From RGIG4079 sp045576735 (GTDB lineage Bacteria; Bacteroidota; Bacteroidia; Bacteroidales; Muribaculaceae), in assembly GCA_045576735.1 (NCBI GenBank), contig JAZNGZ010000109.1, forward strand, positions 1 through 9,382: a stretch of DNA of 9,382 nucleotides, in the 5' to 3' direction. Both the position numbers and the translations under genes were made by a program. Every line of letters starts with the position of its first letter. The first letter of the stretch is position 1. This document shows positions 1 through 6,471 of this stretch, one piece after another. The notes under the pieces are model-generated. The model saw only the letters and a program-made list of their open reading frames with translations. It made no database searches and was not told the origin of the DNA.

Positions 1-579
1 TTCAAAAGCATTTGTTATATACCACGCCACTTCATCAATACTGTTGCTGCCTGCATATTTATATCCACGGCTCTTGTTGCCACCGCGAGCGGCATATTCC
101 CACTCCGCTTCGGTGGGCAAGCAGAATCTCTTGCCGGTTAGTTGATTTAGCTTTGCGATAAATTCTTGGCATTCTTCCCATGATATCCAATACATGGGAT
201 AGGTTGAGCCTTGACCATATAAATAACAATCGGAATCCCAATACTCCTCAGCCTTTTGGCGCTGTTGTTCTATGGTTGTTCCCATAACCGCTTCCCACAA
301 TTCTTGAGTTACCTCGGTTTCTCCTATATAATAATCATCTAATGTGACGCTGTGAACCGGTTGCTCCCAACTATATGCTTCGCTGTCATAATTCTCGCCA
401 TTGGGGTCGGTCGATTGGGCGCCCATCTTAAAGGTGCCTCCCTCTACTTTTATCATATTGAAAGTGACGCCGTTGACGGTGATAGTTTGCTTCTCTTGTG
501 CCATCGCACTTAAACTGAGCATTGCAATTAAGCTGAGCATTGCAATTATTGCTAACGTAATTATCGCTTTGATTTTCAT
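1..579 (-). CDS. Exported formylglycine-generating-enzyme (SUMF1-fold) family protein, N-terminal part
   Basis: Reading the minus strand from the ATG at 579 gives 193 codons with no stop; the gene continues past the left edge. Residues 1-27 form a signal peptide with hydrophobic core and an AMA cleavage site before Q28. The FGE-sulfatase domain begins near residue 35: GGTFKMG (47-53), QPVHSVTLDDYYIGETEVTQ (73-92), YPMYWISWEECQEF (127-140), a KLNQLTG stretch (143-149), LPTEAEWEYAARGG (154-167) and DEVAWY (182-187). These are hallmark blocks of the family. The C-terminal half, where the catalytic cysteines of true formylglycine generators lie, is outside the window, so catalysis cannot be judged. 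Members in Bacteroidota are often envelope proteins (GldK and GldJ of gliding/T9SS share the fold) rather than sulfatase activators; the role here is inferred only as periplasmic or surface. The start fits a promoter 30 bp upstream. An 18-bp tandem duplication lies in the signal peptide. Confidence 0.9.
   Translation of the reverse strand, partial: MKIKAIITLAIIAMLSLIAMLSLSAMAQEKQTITVNGVTFNMIKVEGGTFKMGAQSTDPNGENYDSEAYSWEQPVHSVTLDDYYIGETEVTQELWEAVMGTTIEQQRQKAEEYWDSDCYLYGQGSTYPMYWISWEECQEFIAKLNQLTGKRFCLPTEAEWEYAARGGNKSRGYKYAGSNSIDEVAWYITNAFE
511..546 (-). repeat. 18-bp tandem duplication inside a signal-peptide coding sequence
   Basis: Two copies of an 18-bp unit (511-528 and 529-546 on the plus strand) differ at one base. 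On the minus strand they encode the hexapeptide IAMLSL twice in a row (residues 12-17 are IAMLSL, 18-23 IAMLSL). The frame is kept and the hydrophobic core is lengthened by six residues. It looks like a recent slippage or recombination duplication. Confidence 0.85.
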
Positions 580-608
580 ATTATTTATTTTTTTATTCTT
601 AACTTTCA

Positions 609-640
609 CAAAGATAAAAATTATCAATATAACTCACAAG
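609..640 (-). promoter_or_regulatory. Bacteroidota-type promoter for the FGE-like gene
   Basis: On the minus strand the -7 box is TATCTTTG (616-609), matching TAnnTTTG exactly. A -33 box CTTG (640-637, three of four bases) lies 20 bp upstream. Transcription would start near 602, giving a leader of roughly 20 nt before the ATG at 579. Confidence 0.55.
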
Positions 641-769
641 ATATTTGCGATAATTCCCACAAATTAATTAAATTATAGTCATTGAGAATAAGAAATTATG
701 CCACCCCAAGGCTCGACCGAGTGAATTGAGTATTGAGAAAATTTGTCATTCTGGCATTCTGTCAAAAAA

Positions 770-810
770 CACTCCGCACTCCGCACTCCGCACTAAATAA
801 GTTCCGCACT
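770..810. repeat. CACTCCG heptamer tandem array
   Basis: Three perfect copies of CACTCCG (770-776, 777-783, 784-790) are followed by a partial CACT (791-794). After a short AT-rich gap, CCGCACT recurs at 804-810. The array is purely intergenic. Confidence 0.85.
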
Positions 811-852
811 AATTATGAATTATTTTACTGTAGCTCTGTTTCGCAGAAAATA

Positions 853-882
853 GGGGGACGAGGCGCATTGCGCCGGAGGGGG
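853..882. repeat. GC hairpin flanked by G5 tracts
   Basis: A 5-bp perfect stem, GGCGC (862-866) and GCGCC (870-874) with loop ATT, sits between two runs of five guanines (853-857 and 878-882). It is conspicuous in AT-rich surroundings. It does not precede a T-tract, so it is not an intrinsic terminator. It resembles a REP-like palindromic unit or the core of a dispersed repeat, but only one copy is visible here. Confidence 0.5.
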
Positions 883-937
883 TCACCAAAATGCCATTTA
901 TTTTTTCTCATTTTATTTTTAGTGTCTACTTTTTGGG

Positions 938-957
938 GCTGGTACAAGCTGGTACAA
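938..957. repeat. Perfect tandem 10-bp repeat GCTGGTACAA
   Basis: GCTGGTACAA occurs at 938-947 and again immediately at 948-957, without mismatch. Ten base pairs is about one helical turn, so both copies present the same face, as in a tandem protein-binding site. The function is unknown. Confidence 0.8.
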
Positions 958-966
958 AATTTTTCG

Positions 967-1077
967 ATTCTGTGAAAAATGAGGGCAAAATCATGCCGAA
1001 AGTGTGAAAAATCGCTTAAAAATTATCGCTATTCTGTGAAAAATACATATATTTGCAGCACCAAAAGTGTGAAAGCA
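967..1077 (+). repeat. TGTGAAAAAT motif iterated every 32 bp upstream of the ATPase gene
   Basis: TGTGAAAAAT is found exactly at 971-980, 1003-1012 and 1035-1044. A related TGTGAAAGCA at 1068-1077 abuts the ATG. Start-to-start distances are 32, 32 and 33 bp. The bases before the motif alternate (ATTC, AAAG, ATTC, AAAG), so 14 bp (ATTCTGTGAAAAAT) match perfectly at 967-980 and 1031-1044. This is either an iterated binding site spaced by about three helical turns or a decayed 64-bp duplication. Confidence 0.7.
1048..1055 (+). promoter_or_regulatory. -7 box of the ATPase promoter
   Basis: TATATTTG fits the Bacteroidota -7 consensus TAnnTTTG exactly. No good TTTG is found 19-21 bp upstream (the bases there are near ATCG), so the promoter may be weak or activator-dependent. 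The predicted start of transcription near 1062 leaves a leader of about 16 nt before the ATG at 1078. This rules against the longer open frame starting at 979. Confidence 0.5.
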
Positions 1078-2430
1078 ATGAGCAAACTACTTAAAAGAAA
1101 GATAGATAACGTCTTGTTGGAGTGGAAACATTCCAACAATCGCAATCCTCTTATTGTAAAAGGGGCTCGTCAAATAGGTAAAACAGCCTCAATAACAGCC
1201 TTTGTTAACGCAAATTACAATAATGTGATTGCCATTAACTTTGTTGAGCAACAAAAATACAAACAAATATTTGATGACGGATATGAGGTAGATAATATCA
1301 TCAAAAATATCTCATTACTTAATCCTTCTTTGAAATTTGCGCCCAATGAGACTATCTTCTTTTTCGACGAACTGCAAGAGTGCCCCAAATGTGCCACCGC
1401 ACTTAAATTTTTCAAAATAGATGGTAGGTTTGATGTGATATGCTCCGGTTCTTTGATGGGCATCAATTATAAAGAAATAGAGTCAAACAGTGTTGGATAT
1501 AAAGAAGACTACGAAATGCACTCAATGGATTTTGAGGAATTTTTGTGGGCTAAAGGATACAACGAAACATTTATTGATGACCTTTTTCAACATATGCTCC
1601 AAATTAAACCTTTTTCCCAACTTGAATTAGATACTCTATTCAATATATTTCGTGAATATATGGTATTGGGAGGAATGCCAAACGTGGTTGCCAACTATAT
1701 AACTAACAATAATTTTAGTGGCTCACTCGCCACTCAGCAGCAATTACTCATAGATTACGAAGAAGACATCACTAAATATGCCATAGGGTTAGACAAAGCA
1801 AAAATCAAAAACGTCTACAACCACATTTCAGTTTTCTTAGCAAAAGAGAACAAGCGATTCCAAATATCAAAAATTGCTCGAAATGCTCGAAACAGAGAAT
1901 ATGTAGGCATTGTTGAATGGCTCTCTGATGCCGGCATAATTAATGTGTGTTATTGTCTTGACAATGTTGAGCTTCCACTAAAAGGGAATTATGATCCTAA
2001 ATCATATAAGATATACTATAAAGATACCGGGCTTTTAATTGCTTCGCTTGACGAAGAAGCACAAGAAGATTTAAGAGCTAATAAAAATTTCGGAACATAT
2101 AAAGGTGCTATATATGAAAACATCGTAGGAGATATGCTCGTGAAACAAGGCTATAATCTATATTATTACAAGCAAGATAATCCGGCGTTGGAAATGGACT
2201 TTTTCATTAGAGATGCACAAAGCCTTATTCCCGTGGAAGTAAAGGCCACAGATGGCGCAACCAATTCTCTAAAGAAGCTCATTAAGAATGATAAATTTAC
2301 CGATATAAAATATGGCATCAAATTATGCCTGAAAAACATCGGTTTTAATGGAGAATTCTATACCTTCCCCTATTTTCTTGCTTTTCTATTGAAACGATTT
2401 GTAAAAGAACGGGGAGCGACAACAAATTAA
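1078..2430 (+). CDS. AAA_14/DUF4143 family ATPase with PD-(D/E)XK-like C-terminal domain
   Basis: This is a 450-residue cytosolic ATPase of the COG1373 type. The Walker A is GARQIGKT (29-36), including the RQ(I/V)GKT signature of the family. The Walker B is TIFFFDELQ (92-100) with D97 and E98. SGSLMGI and the VGY...MDFEEFLWAKG segment that typifies AAA_14 proteins follow. The middle region (EDITKY, then YYKDTGLLIAS) is DUF4143. The C-terminus has a nuclease-like core: E347 in GAIYEN, E372-M-D374, and E387-V-K389 in PVEVKA, matching a PD-(D/E)XK motif. The molecular function of this family is not established; roles in defence, toxin-like growth control or regulation are guesses. The frame stays open upstream to 979, but I start at 1078 because the promoter -7 box lies at 1048-1055 and family homology begins just after this methionine. 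The gene is visibly richer in A/T codons than its neighbours and has an odd repeat-bearing upstream region, suggesting acquisition. It converges with the TonB-domain gene across a 23-bp gap. Confidence 0.9.
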   Translation: MSKLLKRKIDNVLLEWKHSNNRNPLIVKGARQIGKTASITAFVNANYNNVIAINFVEQQKYKQIFDDGYEVDNIIKNISLLNPSLKFAPNETIFFFDELQECPKCATALKFFKIDGRFDVICSGSLMGINYKEIESNSVGYKEDYEMHSMDFEEFLWAKGYNETFIDDLFQHMLQIKPFSQLELDTLFNIFREYMVLGGMPNVVANYITNNNFSGSLATQQQLLIDYEEDITKYAIGLDKAKIKNVYNHISVFLAKENKRFQISKIARNARNREYVGIVEWLSDAGIINVCYCLDNVELPLKGNYDPKSYKIYYKDTGLLIASLDEEAQEDLRANKNFGTYKGAIYENIVGDMLVKQGYNLYYYKQDNPALEMDFFIRDAQSLIPVEVKATDGATNSLKKLIKNDKFTDIKYGIKLCLKNIGFNGEFYTFPYFLAFLLKRFVKERGATTN

Positions 2431-2453
2431 GCATAATCCTGTTTACTACTTCG

Positions 2454-2861
2454 TCACTTTTGCTCCTCACCTTTGGGGAGCTTGAATGTGATAGGAAGCA
2501 CAAACCTTAAATCTTTATTCCCACCGACCTCTTTATGTGGAATAAATTTAGGCAAAGATTTTACTATCCTCACGGCTTCTTTATCTAAAGATGGGTGACG
2601 TCCTCTTGCCACTTCAACTTCATCTATTGAGCCATCGGTGTTAAACGTAATATAAACAATTACTCGTCCTTCCACACCTTCGGCTTTTGCATCGGCAGGA
2701 TATTGAAGATTTTCTTCAATATATTTCATTAAAGCGGCATCTCCTCCAGGGAACGTGTAGGGTTTTGGATCACTATATCTAATTTTAGCAGGATTATCGC
2801 TCGCTGAAAAGAGATTCAAAGCAGTCACAAACATCAATATTAATGGCAAAATTCTTTTCAT
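2454..2861 (-). CDS. Small exported TonB C-terminal-domain protein
   Basis: This is a 135-residue protein. Residues 1-20 are a signal sequence (KR then a hydrophobic run to about F18, cleavage near SAS at 19-21). The rest is nearly all a TonB_C domain: FPGGDAALMKYIEENLQYPA (37-56), GVEGRVIVYITFNTDGSIDE (62-81), PSLDKEAVRIVKSLPKFIPH (90-109) and LPITFKL (122-128). TonB links inner-membrane ExbB/ExbD energy to outer-membrane transporters, and this domain contacts the TonB box. Here there is no long proline-rich linker, and the N-terminus looks cleavable rather than a permanent anchor, so a free periplasmic protein is more likely than an energy transducer; that is inference. The family's usual W-x-P-G near the end of the helix is replaced by FIPHK. 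It begins 21 bp after the stop of the antiporter gene on the same strand, with no promoter visible between them, so the two are probably cotranscribed. Confidence 0.88.
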   Translation of the reverse strand: MKRILPLILMFVTALNLFSASDNPAKIRYSDPKPYTFPGGDAALMKYIEENLQYPADAKAEGVEGRVIVYITFNTDGSIDEVEVARGRHPSLDKEAVRIVKSLPKFIPHKEVGGNKDLRFVLPITFKLPKGEEQK

Positions 2862-2882
2862 GATTAATTGTGTTTTGAATGT

Positions 2883-5066
2883 TTATAAATCTATTTTTTT
2901 ACGAGGCTCGCGCTTAAAGATGCTCTTCTTCAACTGCACAAGTTTGCGATATGCTCCATGAAGTTTAAACCACAATGGCGATGGCACAGAGTGGATATCC
3001 GACGACATTGGGTCGACGAAGGTGTTCATCGGTTCGGCTTGACCAAATTGCTCAGGATAGAGTACTATCAAGTTATTGCGACTGAAATATTTCTGCAAGA
3101 AACCGGGCACATCGGCCATATCATCATTGTGCGACACTGATGATTCACGAGCCGATACCACCACAAATAAGTCGTCTTCGAGGATACGATTTGAGAGTAA
3201 CACAAAGTCTTCCCATCGTTCCACATCGCGATATTCATGGCGAATGTCGTAGCGACCACGATGCAACACCCCTCGAATAAGAGGTTGAGTGTCGGGGTGG
3301 CAACAGAATATCACACGGCAGCCCACTTCGCGAGCAAGATTCCCTATTGCTCTCACCCATCGGCCGAAACCTGTCTCGAATTGAGCCATAGGAGGCACAG
3401 CCACTACTATACGAGTCACTGTGTTGACCGGGATGAAGCAGCGAGACATCACCACCATTTGATTTGTGGCTTTAAGAAGTTGTTCGATTTTTGCTCCGAA
3501 GAAACTATCAATTACCGTAGCCTTGCGGTGCATCCCTATAATCACATCAGTAATGTCGCGTTCCTCAATGGCATTAAGCAATCCTGCCACGGTGTTTATG
3601 TCGTATCGCTCAATTGGAGTTATTGACACATCGACACTCGACGCAGTTTTCTCGGCAATCTCAAGAGCGTTACGCCCCATGGCACGCGACGAGGCAGAGT
3701 TGTCGTTGCGCACATGAATAGCATATATATCGGTTTTGCGACGCGGATTTCTAAGCATTAGCGCCAACTCGGTTAACGACTGCACTGTTATGGGATTAGC
3801 AACCGGAATGAGTATTTTTGTCTCGCGCTTCGAATCGCCCACTTGGGCAGCATCCTCATCGCTAAGAATTTCAAGTCGCATCTTTGATGCTGCACGCGCG
3901 GTGAAGATGGGAGCAATGGCGCAGGTGACAAGAATCATCAACACCGTACCATTGAGAATTGTTTCGTCCATCATGCGACTTCCGTCGGGCATAATCATAT
4001 TATACCCTATCGTCACCACGGCAAGAGCTACTGCTGTGTGGGCTGTGGTCAACCCAAACATCATGCGACGAGCCACTCCATTCATGCCATATATCTTTTG
4101 AGCCAACCAAGCCGCAACCCATTTGCCTATGATTGCCACCACAATCATGTTGCCTGCCACATATAAAGTATTGACATTGGAAATCACTTTCACATCAATC
4201 ATCATGCCCACCCCAATCAAGAAATAAGGGATAAACAAGGCATTACCAACAAATTCAATGCGACTCATCAATGGTGACGCATTGGGCACATAGCGATTTA
4301 ACACCAAACCCGCAAAGAATGCGCCAAGCACAGCTTCGAGCTCGATTATTTGAGCAAACCACGATGCCAAAAACACCATCGCCATCACAAAGATATATTG
4401 CGTTACATTGTCGCTATAATTTTTGAAAAACCAACGTGTGATACGTGGATAGGTATAAAGAATCACCACGCAATACAATGCCAATTCAAGGAACAAACGC
4501 AACAAATCGCCCCACGAAAATTCGCCTGTGTGATGCACATTAACCGCTCCGGCAAGCACAAGCAATGCTCCTATCACCGATATTATTGTACCCACCACAG
4601 CGATAAGCACAGCCGGGCTCTTGGTCAACCCAAATCGAGCTACTATGGGGTAAGAAATCAAAGTGTGTGAGGCATACATCGAAGCAAGCAAAATCGATGT
4701 AACCCAACTCATTTTAAGCACATACACACTTGCCAGTGTGCCCACTATCATAGGTAACAAGAAGGATAGAAGCCCAAATACCAATCCCCGCTTGAGATTG
4801 CGTTTGAGATGAAACATATCAATCTCAATGCCGGCAAGAAACATGATATATAGAATACCCACCTGCCCAAACAGTTCAAAACTCATGTCGCGAGCAAGCA
4901 CATTCAAGCCATGAGGGCCTATAGCCACACCGGCAATAATCAATCCTATGATATGGGGAATTTTAAACCTATTGAGAACAACCGGCGACAACAAAATTAT
5001 GACCAGCACGATAAAAAATATCAGCACCGGCGAAGTCACAAGAGGTGTTGTTGCGGCTAAAATCAT
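2883..5066 (-). CDS. CPA2-family cation/proton antiporter with C-terminal USP-like region
   Basis: This is a 727-residue inner-membrane protein. Residues about 13-395 form a Na+/H+-exchanger domain with about 12 hydrophobic segments. Typical blocks are FKIPHIIGLIIAGVAIGPHG (34-53), GILYIMFLAGIEID (70-83), LEAVLGAFFAGLVLN (243-257), YFLIGVGMMID (281-291) and FGLTTAHTAVALAVVTIGY (337-355). The cytosolic C-terminus (about 415-690) looks like two UspA-fold units: TKILIPVANP (416-425) to a glycine-bearing turn at DVIIGMHRKATVIDSFFG (507-524), then a more diverged one from RIVVAVPP (552-559). A basic tail ends the protein. It likely exchanges Na+ or K+ for H+, with the USP part sensing a nucleotide or metabolite; substrate is not deducible. 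Segment TIISVIGALLVLA (160-172) lacks the aspartate I would expect at position 164. It is the first gene of an operon with the TonB-domain gene. The start at 5066 sits 29 bp from a consensus promoter. Confidence 0.92.
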   Translation of the reverse strand: MILAATTPLVTSPVLIFFIVLVIILLSPVVLNRFKIPHIIGLIIAGVAIGPHGLNVLARDMSFELFGQVGILYIMFLAGIEIDMFHLKRNLKRGLVFGLLSFLLPMIVGTLASVYVLKMSWVTSILLASMYASHTLISYPIVARFGLTKSPAVLIAVVGTIISVIGALLVLAGAVNVHHTGEFSWGDLLRLFLELALYCVVILYTYPRITRWFFKNYSDNVTQYIFVMAMVFLASWFAQIIELEAVLGAFFAGLVLNRYVPNASPLMSRIEFVGNALFIPYFLIGVGMMIDVKVISNVNTLYVAGNMIVVAIIGKWVAAWLAQKIYGMNGVARRMMFGLTTAHTAVALAVVTIGYNMIMPDGSRMMDETILNGTVLMILVTCAIAPIFTARAASKMRLEILSDEDAAQVGDSKRETKILIPVANPITVQSLTELALMLRNPRRKTDIYAIHVRNDNSASSRAMGRNALEIAEKTASSVDVSITPIERYDINTVAGLLNAIEERDITDVIIGMHRKATVIDSFFGAKIEQLLKATNQMVVMSRCFIPVNTVTRIVVAVPPMAQFETGFGRWVRAIGNLAREVGCRVIFCCHPDTQPLIRGVLHRGRYDIRHEYRDVERWEDFVLLSNRILEDDLFVVVSARESSVSHNDDMADVPGFLQKYFSRNNLIVLYPEQFGQAEPMNTFVDPMSSDIHSVPSPLWFKLHGAYRKLVQLKKSIFKREPRKKIDL

Positions 5067-5094
5067 GGTATATTAGGTTTTTGTTTTTCTACTG

Positions 5095-5126
5095 CAAAAT
5101 TAATCATTTATTCCCAATATCGCAAA
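5095..5126 (-). promoter_or_regulatory. Promoter of the antiporter/TonB-domain operon
   Basis: On the minus strand, TTTG (5126-5123) is followed after 20 bp by TAATTTTG (5102-5095). Both are perfect matches to the Bacteroidota consensus. Transcription would begin near 5088, leaving a leader of about 22 nt before the ATG at 5066. Confidence 0.8.
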
Positions 5127-5190
5127 TTAGCACAACTCGGTTTGCAATCAAATATCTTAAAAACATAGCAACGTCACATCATTGCGTACT

Positions 5191-5225
5191 AAAAAAAATC
5201 ACCCGAGCAAGGAGACTTGCCCGGG
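5191..5225 (-). terminator. Intrinsic terminator of asd
   Basis: Read on the minus strand, CCCGGGCAAG (5225-5216), loop TCTC, then CTTGCTCGGG (5211-5202) form a 10-bp stem with one G-U pair. TGA and eight thymines (5198-5191) follow. It lies about 52 nt after the asd stop codon and upstream of the antiporter promoter, so it insulates the two units. Confidence 0.9.
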
Positions 5226-5276
5226 CGGTATGGGATGAGAGAAATTCTCGTTAATCAATAAAAATAAGGTAGTTGC

Positions 5277-6284
5277 TTATTTTTTATTTTTAATCATGTA
5301 TAATGCTATTTGCACTGCGTTGAGAGCCGCACCTTTCTTGATTTGGTCACCTACTACCCAGAAAGAAAGGCCGTTTTCGTTGGTTATATCTTTGCGGATA
5401 CGTCCCACGTACACAGGGTCTTGATTAGCAATTTCAAGAGGCATTGGATATTTTTTGTTGGCAGGGTCGTCAACCACAACAAGTCCTTCACCCTTAGCAA
5501 ATGCTTCGCGAGCTTGCTCTACCGAGATAGGGGCTTCGGTTTCAATCCAAATAGCTTCGGAGTGAGCACGCATCACAGGCACACGCACACATGTAGCGCT
5601 CACGTCAAGGTCGGCGCAGTGCATGATTTTCTTTGTTTCGTGATACATCTTCATCTCTTCCTTAGTGTAACCATTATCAAGGAACACATCAACATGAGGA
5701 ATCACATTGTAGGCCAACTGATAAGCAAACTTTTCAACAGTTGGTTCTTCGCCGTTTTGGAGTTGAGCGTATTGTTTTTCCAATTCGGCCATAGCAGCGG
5801 CTCCTGCACCACTAGCAGCTTGATAAGTAGCCACATGCACACGCTTGATAGGCGAAATGTCGTTGAGCGGTTTGAGCGCCACAACCATCTGTATGGTAGT
5901 ACAGTTGGGGTTGGCAATAATGTTGCGAGGAGTGTTGAAAGCGTCTTCGCCATTCACTTCGGGAACAACCAAGGGCACATCTTCGTCCATGCGGAATGCG
6001 CTTGAGTTGTCAATCATGATTGTGCCATGCTTAGTGATTGTTTCGGCAAATTCCTTAGACGTGCCAGCACCTGCCGATGTAAAGGCGATGTCAATACCCT
6101 TAAAATCATCGTTGTGCTTAAGTTCCTTTACGGTAATCTCCTTACCACGGAATGTATATGTTTTACCTGCGCTACGGCTTGAGCCGAAAAGCACTAATTC
6201 GTCGAGAGGGAAATTTTGTTCATTGAGTACGCGAAGGAACTCTTGACCTACGGCGCCACTTGCGCCAACGATTGCTACTTTCAT
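5277..6284 (-). CDS. asd: Aspartate-semialdehyde dehydrogenase
   Basis: This cytosolic enzyme reduces L-aspartyl-4-phosphate to L-aspartate-4-semialdehyde with NADPH, the branch point to lysine/diaminopimelate, threonine and methionine. The 335-residue length suits the short Asd subgroup. The N-terminus MKVAIVGASGAVGQEF holds the dinucleotide-binding loop (G7 to G13). The catalytic cysteine is C128 in NPNCTT, with supporting Q155 in TYQAASGAG and E216 in MYHETKK. The substrate arginine and catalytic histidine are R234 and H241 in VRVPVMRAHSEAI; their spacing of seven matches the known enzymes. No key residue is missing. It appears monocistronic, with its own promoter 29 bp upstream and a strong terminator downstream. 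It is divergent from the NAGPA-domain gene. Confidence 0.97.
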   Translation of the reverse strand: MKVAIVGASGAVGQEFLRVLNEQNFPLDELVLFGSSRSAGKTYTFRGKEITVKELKHNDDFKGIDIAFTSAGAGTSKEFAETITKHGTIMIDNSSAFRMDEDVPLVVPEVNGEDAFNTPRNIIANPNCTTIQMVVALKPLNDISPIKRVHVATYQAASGAGAAAMAELEKQYAQLQNGEEPTVEKFAYQLAYNVIPHVDVFLDNGYTKEEMKMYHETKKIMHCADLDVSATCVRVPVMRAHSEAIWIETEAPISVEQAREAFAKGEGLVVVDDPANKKYPMPLEIANQDPVYVGRIRKDITNENGLSFWVVGDQIKKGAALNAVQIALYMIKNKK

Positions 6285-6312
6285 TTTTCTAATAAAATCT
6301 TAAAATTTTGTG

Positions 6313-6344
6313 CAAAATTACAACAATTTGCCCATATTCACAAA
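6313..6344 (-). promoter_or_regulatory. Promoter of asd
   Basis: On the minus strand, TTTG (6344-6341) is followed after 20 bp by TAATTTTG (6320-6313). Both boxes are perfect, with the same -7 sequence and spacing as the antiporter operon promoter. The leader would be about 22 nt. Confidence 0.8.
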
Positions 6345-6373
6345 AAAATCGGCACCAAATCGCACTTTTTCGT

Positions 6374-6381
6374 TACTTTTG
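6374..6381 (+). promoter_or_regulatory. Candidate -7 box for the NAGPA-domain gene
   Basis: TACTTTTG matches TAnnTTTG, but no TTTG lies 19-21 bp upstream. If used, the leader would be about 115 nt, far longer than the roughly 20 nt seen for other genes here. A weaker alternative is TTTA (6437-6440), 19 bp, TAATTTTA (6460-6467), with both guanines changed to adenine; it would give a leader of about 30 nt. Confidence 0.4.
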
Positions 6382-6446
6382 TCGAAACTCACCACAATTA
6401 ACAATGTTAATATAATATAAATAGTGGCATTTTTTCTTTATTTATA

Positions 6447-6471
6447 TGAGTAATTATTGTAATTTTACTCA
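6447..6471. repeat. Inverted repeat TGAGTAA/TTACTCA upstream of the NAGPA-domain gene
   Basis: The arms TGAGTAA (6447-6453) and TTACTCA (6465-6471) are perfect, with an 11-bp spacer. They overlap the weaker promoter candidate at 6437-6467. A shorter palindrome, TTAACA-A-TGTTAA, lies at 6398-6410. Either could be an operator; the AT-rich context makes chance a real possibility. Confidence 0.35.

Larger units (their letters stand above)
580..1077. other. 498-bp gene-free spacer rich in short repeats
   Basis: This spacer separates the divergent FGE-like gene and the ATPase gene. The left 60 bp hold the FGE-like promoter, and the right 110 bp hold the ATPase promoter region. Between them I see a CACTCCG array (770-794), a GC-rich hairpin between two G5 tracts (853-882), a perfect tandem 10-mer (938-957) and a recurring TGTGAAAAAT (971-1077). 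An open frame of 80 codons at 733-975 has no family features and is low-complexity; I do not call it a gene. The density of small repeats suggests a hotspot for rearrangement or the remains of a dispersed element. Confidence 0.6.

Noticed and set aside
733..975. 80-codon open frame on the plus strand in the spacer
   Set aside because: It spans the heptamer array and the GC hairpin, has low-complexity composition, no recognisable domain and no convincing promoter. It is best read as non-coding.
979..1077. N-terminal extension of the ATPase frame from an upstream ATG
   Set aside because: The extension is encoded by the TGTGAAAAAT repeats and contains the -7 promoter box at 1048-1055. Family homology starts only after the methionine at 1078.
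967..1077. Possible CRISPR array from regularly spaced repeats
   Set aside because: The repeat is only 10 bp, the interval only 22 bp, copies are few and no cas gene is present.
2462..2481. GCTCC/GGAGC hairpin near the convergent gene ends
   Set aside because: The stem is five base pairs with a 10-nt loop, lies inside the TonB-domain coding sequence and has no T-tract on either strand. I do not call a terminator.
3237..3626. Long open frames antisense to the antiporter, asd and NAGPA-domain genes
   Set aside because: They overlap strongly supported genes, have no family features and reflect codon bias of the true strand.
6253..6266. GGCGC/GCGCC hairpin at the start of asd
   Set aside because: It encodes the conserved glycine/alanine loop GASGA of the dinucleotide-binding motif; the symmetry follows from codon choice.
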